64,000 bases of DNA from the NCBI RefSeq assembly GCF_001054325.1, contig NZ_JVVM01000009.1:1-64000 (forward strand). Direction: 5' to 3'. Shown in pieces: positions 60,917 through 64,000 of the stretch; position 1 is the stretch's first letter, and each line of letters opens with the position of its first letter. The notes under the pieces are model-generated. The model was not told where the DNA came from, searched no databases, and saw only the letters and a program-made list of their open reading frames with translations. The DNA is from Corynebacterium vitaeruminis. Its GTDB lineage: Bacteria; Actinomycetota; Actinomycetes; Mycobacteriales; Mycobacteriaceae. Both the position numbers and the translations under genes were made by a program.

Positions 60917-62380
60917 ATGTGGAAAAGAGCCACAACAATCGCGATGGCCTTTGTCGGCCTAACTGTCGGTGCCGGATTCGCATCCGGCCAGGAAATGATG
61001 CAGTACTTCGTGGCATTTGGCACTAACGGCTTGTGGGGCGTTGTACTCGCTTCCGTCGTGATGATTGCCAGCGGTCTGGCAGTGCTGTCAATTGCCAGCT
61101 ACCTGCAGGCTGACGAGCACTCCGAGGTCTTCGATGTAATCACCCGAAGCTGGGTTGCGAAGATTCTGGATATTGCCGTCATGATCACGCTGTTTTGTAC
61201 CGGCTTCGTTATGTTCGCCGGTGCGGGTGCGAACTTGAACCAGCAGTTCGGACTTCCAGTGTGGATTGGTGCCGTCATCATGGTTGCCCTGACATTGGGT
61301 GTCGGCATGCTGGATGCGGACAAGGTCAGCCGCGTGATTGGCATGATCACTCCGTTCATCATCGTGTTCTTGCTTGGTGCCGGTATCTACACTTTGTGCA
61401 CGACCGATACCTCGATGTCGGAGGCCGCGCAGTACACCACTGAACTGTCGACCTCGCTGCCGCACTGGTCTGTTTCTGCCCTGAACTATGTTGGTTTCTG
61501 CGTGATGGTGGCCGTATCGATGTCCATCGTCATTGGCGGTAGCTACCTGAACCCGCGTGAAGCTGGCATCGGTGGTCTCATGGGCGGCACCATTTACGCA
61601 GGTCTGCTGACGTTGGTGACCTTTGCCCTCTTCTTCAAGGTCGAGTCCGTTGGCCATGAGGATATGCCGACTCTGGCCATTGTCAATGAAATTCACCCGG
61701 TTCTGGGTACGGTGATGGCGATCATCATCTACGCCATGATTTTCAATACCGCCATCGGTATGTTCTACGCGTTGGGTCGCCGCTTGACACGCAATACTCC
61801 GCAGCGTTTCCGCCTGGTATTCATCGTGACGGTGCTGATTGGTTTTGGCCTGAGCTTCTTCGGGTTCAAGACCCTGGTCGGTTCCATCTACCCGGCTCTT
61901 GGCTACGTCGGTATCGCTCTTATCGTGATTCTGTGTGGTGCGTACCTGACTGGACGTAACAAGCTGATGGAGGAGTCGAAGCGTCGTGGCCGTATCCGCA
62001 AACTCGCACGCCGGAAGATGCATCCGAACAAAAAGTTCACCACTGCGGATCAGAAGAAGCTCGACCGCGCTTTGGCCAACTCCAATATTTCCAACGTCGA
62101 TCTTCAGGAGAGCGTCCGCGACGACATCGTTGAAGAACTCGTCAGCGACGATAATGTTGAATTCACCGAGGATGACGCCGAGCGCATTGTTGAAAAGGAC
62201 AACGAGCGGTTGGAGAAACTTTCCGAAATCGAGGAAGCCTCCGATGATGACAATCCTCGCGAGACCGCGAGGAACTCCTTCCCAGGCGAGGCCACGGCCA
62301 CCGCGCCAAAGAAGCTGGCCGGACAGACTAAGAGCGCTATCAAGCGTGTGGCCCGACCGAAGCCAAAGAAAGAAAAGTAA
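60917..62380 (+). CDS. YkvI-like membrane transporter with long charged C-terminal tail
   Basis: 487 residues. About ten membrane helices in residues 1-345, starting AMAFVGLTVGAGFASGQEMMQYF, the opening typical of the YkvI/LeuT-fold branch. Substrate unknown. A cytoplasmic tail of about 135 residues follows: basic (KRRGRIRKLARRK), then acidic (ESVRDDIVEELVSDD, EFTEDDAERIVEKDNERLEKLSEIEEASDDD), then basic again (KRVARPKPKKEK). The tail is not part of the usual family. It has its own promoter region after the pfkA hairpin. Confidence 0.8.
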   Translation: MWKRATTIAMAFVGLTVGAGFASGQEMMQYFVAFGTNGLWGVVLASVVMIASGLAVLSIASYLQADEHSEVFDVITRSWVAKILDIAVMITLFCTGFVMFAGAGANLNQQFGLPVWIGAVIMVALTLGVGMLDADKVSRVIGMITPFIIVFLLGAGIYTLCTTDTSMSEAAQYTTELSTSLPHWSVSALNYVGFCVMVAVSMSIVIGGSYLNPREAGIGGLMGGTIYAGLLTLVTFALFFKVESVGHEDMPTLAIVNEIHPVLGTVMAIIIYAMIFNTAIGMFYALGRRLTRNTPQRFRLVFIVTVLIGFGLSFFGFKTLVGSIYPALGYVGIALIVILCGAYLTGRNKLMEESKRRGRIRKLARRKMHPNKKFTTADQKKLDRALANSNISNVDLQESVRDDIVEELVSDDNVEFTEDDAERIVEKDNERLEKLSEIEEASDDDNPRETARNSFPGEATATAPKKLAGQTKSAIKRVARPKPKKEK

Positions 62381-62390
62381 CTAGCGCGAC

Positions 62391-62423
62391 TAGGCAGCTC
62401 GAAAATTTAGGCAGCTCGAAAAT
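62391..62423. repeat. Tandem 16-bp duplication at the 3' end of the methyltransferase gene
   Basis: TAGGCAGCTCGAAAAT occurs at 62391-62406 and again at 62408-62423 (period 17). The second copy contains the stop and last codons of the minus-strand methyltransferase, and the first lies just beyond its stop. It looks like a recent slip duplication. Confidence 0.8.
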
Positions 62424-63240
62424 AGAAGGCATCGCACCGATAGGGAAGGGCGATGCCTTCTTCATATGTGTGCCCCAAATGCTCGTGGAGATACCAGTGC
62501 AAGTTCGCCTCCACCTTGGCGCGCGTGGCGGGCTTGGAACGAAGCCAATAAGATCGTGTCCTTGCCAGCAGCACGATGTCCTCAATGGTCAGTGTCTGCT
62601 CCCAAGTCATCCGCACCTCATCCACTAACTCCAATTCCGGGCCCACGTCCGGGTAGAAACCTGGCCGCAACACGTCACCGGCATGCATGATGCGACTGAG
62701 CCGATGCACCCACGGCACCGACACATCCAAGGTGTTCCACACCAACATGGCCACGCCATCTGGACGCAGCATACGAGCAAATTCACTACTTGCAGCTGCC
62801 GTGTCCACCCAGTGCCACGTCTGCGCGCACGTTGCCACATCGACCCCGTCGGATTTCAGCCCCGTGTGCTCCGCAGTGCCGTTCAGGCATTCCGCTGCTG
62901 GCACATTGTGCGTCAGCGCCTGCCGCATCGCGGTGGAGGGATCGAGCGCCAGCAGGGTGGCGTCGTGGTAGACGTCGGCAAGCGAGGCGGTGAGTTTTCC
63001 GGTGCCGGCGCCGATATCGGCGACCACCAGTGGCTGCGGTGCAAGACGTGTGAGCGCATCAATGACTGCGGGCGGATATCCGGGCCGCACGCGGTGGTAG
63101 CCAGTGGCGCCGTCGGCGCTTTCCTGCAGCTCGTCGTCGAAAGTGGCACCTGCGCGGTGGCGGTCAGCGGCGTCGCGAAACGTCGGTGTATCGCGCGCTG
63201 ACGTCGGTGGAATCGGTGGGTGTTCGTTAACTCCGGGCAC
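62407..63240 (-). CDS. Class I SAM-dependent methyltransferase
   Basis: 277 residues. Methyltransferase motif I VVADIGAGTGKLTASLA (about 72-88), motif II ATLLALDPS, and QTWHWVDTAAASSEFARMLRPDGVAMLVWNT (motifs IV-VI) as in the UbiE/trans-aconitate-like group of actinobacteria. Substrate unknown. GTG start at 63240, divergent from gatB across 53 bases; its 3' end converges on the YkvI-like gene. Confidence 0.85.
   Translation of the reverse strand: MPGVNEHPPIPPTSARDTPTFRDAADRHRAGATFDDELQESADGATGYHRVRPGYPPAVIDALTRLAPQPLVVADIGAGTGKLTASLADVYHDATLLALDPSTAMRQALTHNVPAAECLNGTAEHTGLKSDGVDVATCAQTWHWVDTAAASSEFARMLRPDGVAMLVWNTLDVSVPWVHRLSRIMHAGDVLRPGFYPDVGPELELVDEVRMTWEQTLTIEDIVLLARTRSYWLRSKPATRAKVEANLHWYLHEHLGHTYEEGIALPYRCDAFYFRAA
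62425..62460 (+). terminator. Hairpin in the 3' coding end of the methyltransferase, facing the YkvI-like gene
   Basis: GAAGGCATCGC (62425-62435) and GCGATGCCTTC (62450-62460), perfect 11-bp arms, followed by TTCATATG. Probably stops plus-strand transcription from the YkvI-like gene, although the DNA is coding on the other strand. Confidence 0.5.
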
Positions 63241-63279
63241 GAGATATACCCTAGGGCACGCGCGCGGGACTATCGCTAG

Positions 63280-63293
63280 TAGACTCTACAAAC
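63280..63293 (+). promoter_or_regulatory. -10 box suggesting a leaderless gatB mRNA
   Basis: TAGACT (63280-63285) ends eight bases before ATG 63294. CTACAAAC, the sequence before the ATG, contains no ribosome-binding match. A start site seven to nine bases after the -10 would be at or next to the ATG. Confidence 0.5.
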
Positions 63294-64000
63294 ATGACCG
63301 CTGCATACGCTGATGACTTGATGGACTTTGATGAGGTCCTCGAACGTTTTGACCCGGTAATGGGCATGGAGGTACACGTCGAGCTCTCGACGAATACCAA
63401 AATGTTCTCGTCCTCCTCGGCGCACTTTGGTGCCGAGCCGAATAGCAACGTCGATCCCTGCAGCCTCGGCCTGCCGGGCGCGCTGCCCGTGGTTAACCGT
63501 CAGGGCGTTGAGTGGGCCATCAAGATTGGCCTGGCGTTGAACTGCGAGATTGCTGAGTCCTCTCGCTTTGCGCGCAAGAACTACTTCTACCCGGACCAGC
63601 CGAAGAACTACCAGATTTCGCAGTACGACGAGCCAATCGCCTACGACGGATATCTCGACGTTCAGCTTGACGACGGCACGGAGTTCCGAATCGAAATCGA
63701 GCGCGCTCACATGGAAGAGGACACCGGCAAGCTGACGCACTTGGGTGGTGCCGATGGTCGTATTCACGGTGCTACGCGTTCGCTAGTGGACTGCAACCGT
63801 GCAGGTGTTCCGCTGATCGAGATTGTCACTAAGCCGATTCTCGGTGCGGGCGAGCGTGCCCCAGAGGTTGCTCGTGCATACGTTTCGGCGCTGCGTGACC
63901 TGGTGAAGTCCCTCGGTGTCTCCGATGCCCGCATGGATCAGGGCTCGATGCGTGTGGACTCCAACGTTTCCCTGCGCCCAATCGGCCAGGATGAGTTCGG
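63294..64000 (+). CDS. gatB: Aspartyl/glutamyl-tRNA amidotransferase subunit B, N-terminal part
   Basis: First 235 codons of gatB, running off the window end. Clear GatB kinase-domain sequence: [61 protein letters not shown], then [11 protein letters not shown] and [13 protein letters not shown]. It activates Glu-tRNA(Gln) by phosphorylation for GatCA. Separated from gatCA by the transporter, pfkA and other genes, as in other corynebacteria. Confidence 0.95.
   Translation, partial: MTAAYADDLMDFDEVLERFDPVMGMEVHVELSTNTKMFSSSSAHFGAEPNSNVDPCSLGLPGALPVVNRQGVEWAIKIGLALNCEIAESSRFARKNYFYPDQPKNYQISQYDEPIAYDGYLDVQLDDGTEFRIEIERAHMEEDTGKLTHLGGADGRIHGATRSLVDCNRAGVPLIEIVTKPILGAGERAPEVARAYVSALRDLVKSLGVSDARMDQGSMRVDSNVSLRPIGQDEF

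Overview
The window looks like a chromosomal segment of a Corynebacterium or close relative (Mycobacteriales). The evidence is gene order and gene content: argS-lysA-hom-thrB; rho with a long actinobacterial N-terminal insert, then prfA-prmC-tsaC-wecA; atpI-B-E-F-H-A-G-D-C followed by a DUF2550 gene and nucS; glgE and glgB; iscS-mnmA-(MetE-like)-ligA; and gatCA...pfkA...gatB. G+C is moderately high, GTG starts are common, and several genes have a TAnnnT -10 box so close to the start codon that the mRNA should be leaderless. Species cannot be fixed from this sequence.

Layout. 1-1025 is a decayed stretch with a broken pirin gene. 1026-4131 (minus) is a lutABC lactate-oxidation operon. 4344-9741 encodes arginyl-tRNA synthetase and lysine/threonine biosynthesis (lysA, hom, thrB). 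9786-11504 (minus) is an acyl-CoA ligase. 12018-18161 carries rho, release factor 1 with its methylase, the t6A enzyme TsaC and the WecA-type glycan initiating enzyme. 18158-26157 is the complete F1Fo ATP synthase operon, closed by a strong terminator. 26357-30394 holds small conserved actinobacterial genes: DUF2550, the mismatch endonuclease NucS with a small zinc-motif partner gene, methylmalonyl-CoA epimerase divergent from a thiamine-binding-type protein, a His-rich thioredoxin/TPR protein and a membrane protein.

30726-41629 contains a beta-lactamase-fold lipoprotein, the alpha-glucan enzymes GlgB and GlgE, an orphan ABC ATPase-Nudix-methyltransferase cluster, and the electron transfer flavoprotein etfBA. 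41851-54503 holds cysteine desulfurase and MnmA (tRNA thiolation), a MetE-like protein, a TetR/MMPL efflux pair, a DnaQ-like exonuclease, DNA ligase LigA, glycogen phosphorylase and an ACT-domain protein. 54731-64000 carries gatC-gatA, a metal-chelate/cofactor-type ABC importer, pfkA, a YkvI-like membrane protein, a methyltransferase and the start of gatB, which runs off the end.

Most of the window is ordinary core genome. I see no CRISPR array, complete mobile element, rRNA or tRNA. The less ordinary parts are regulatory: a 31-bp divergent promoter that should make two leaderless mRNAs, a terminator-like hairpin in the rho leader, and inverted repeats sitting on predicted promoters. There are also a few odd proteins: a beta-lactamase relative lacking the deacylating Glu, a thioredoxin-fold protein with no CxxC but a His tract, and the small zinc-motif gene coupled to nucS. 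I found nothing that I can defend as a wholly new multi-gene system.
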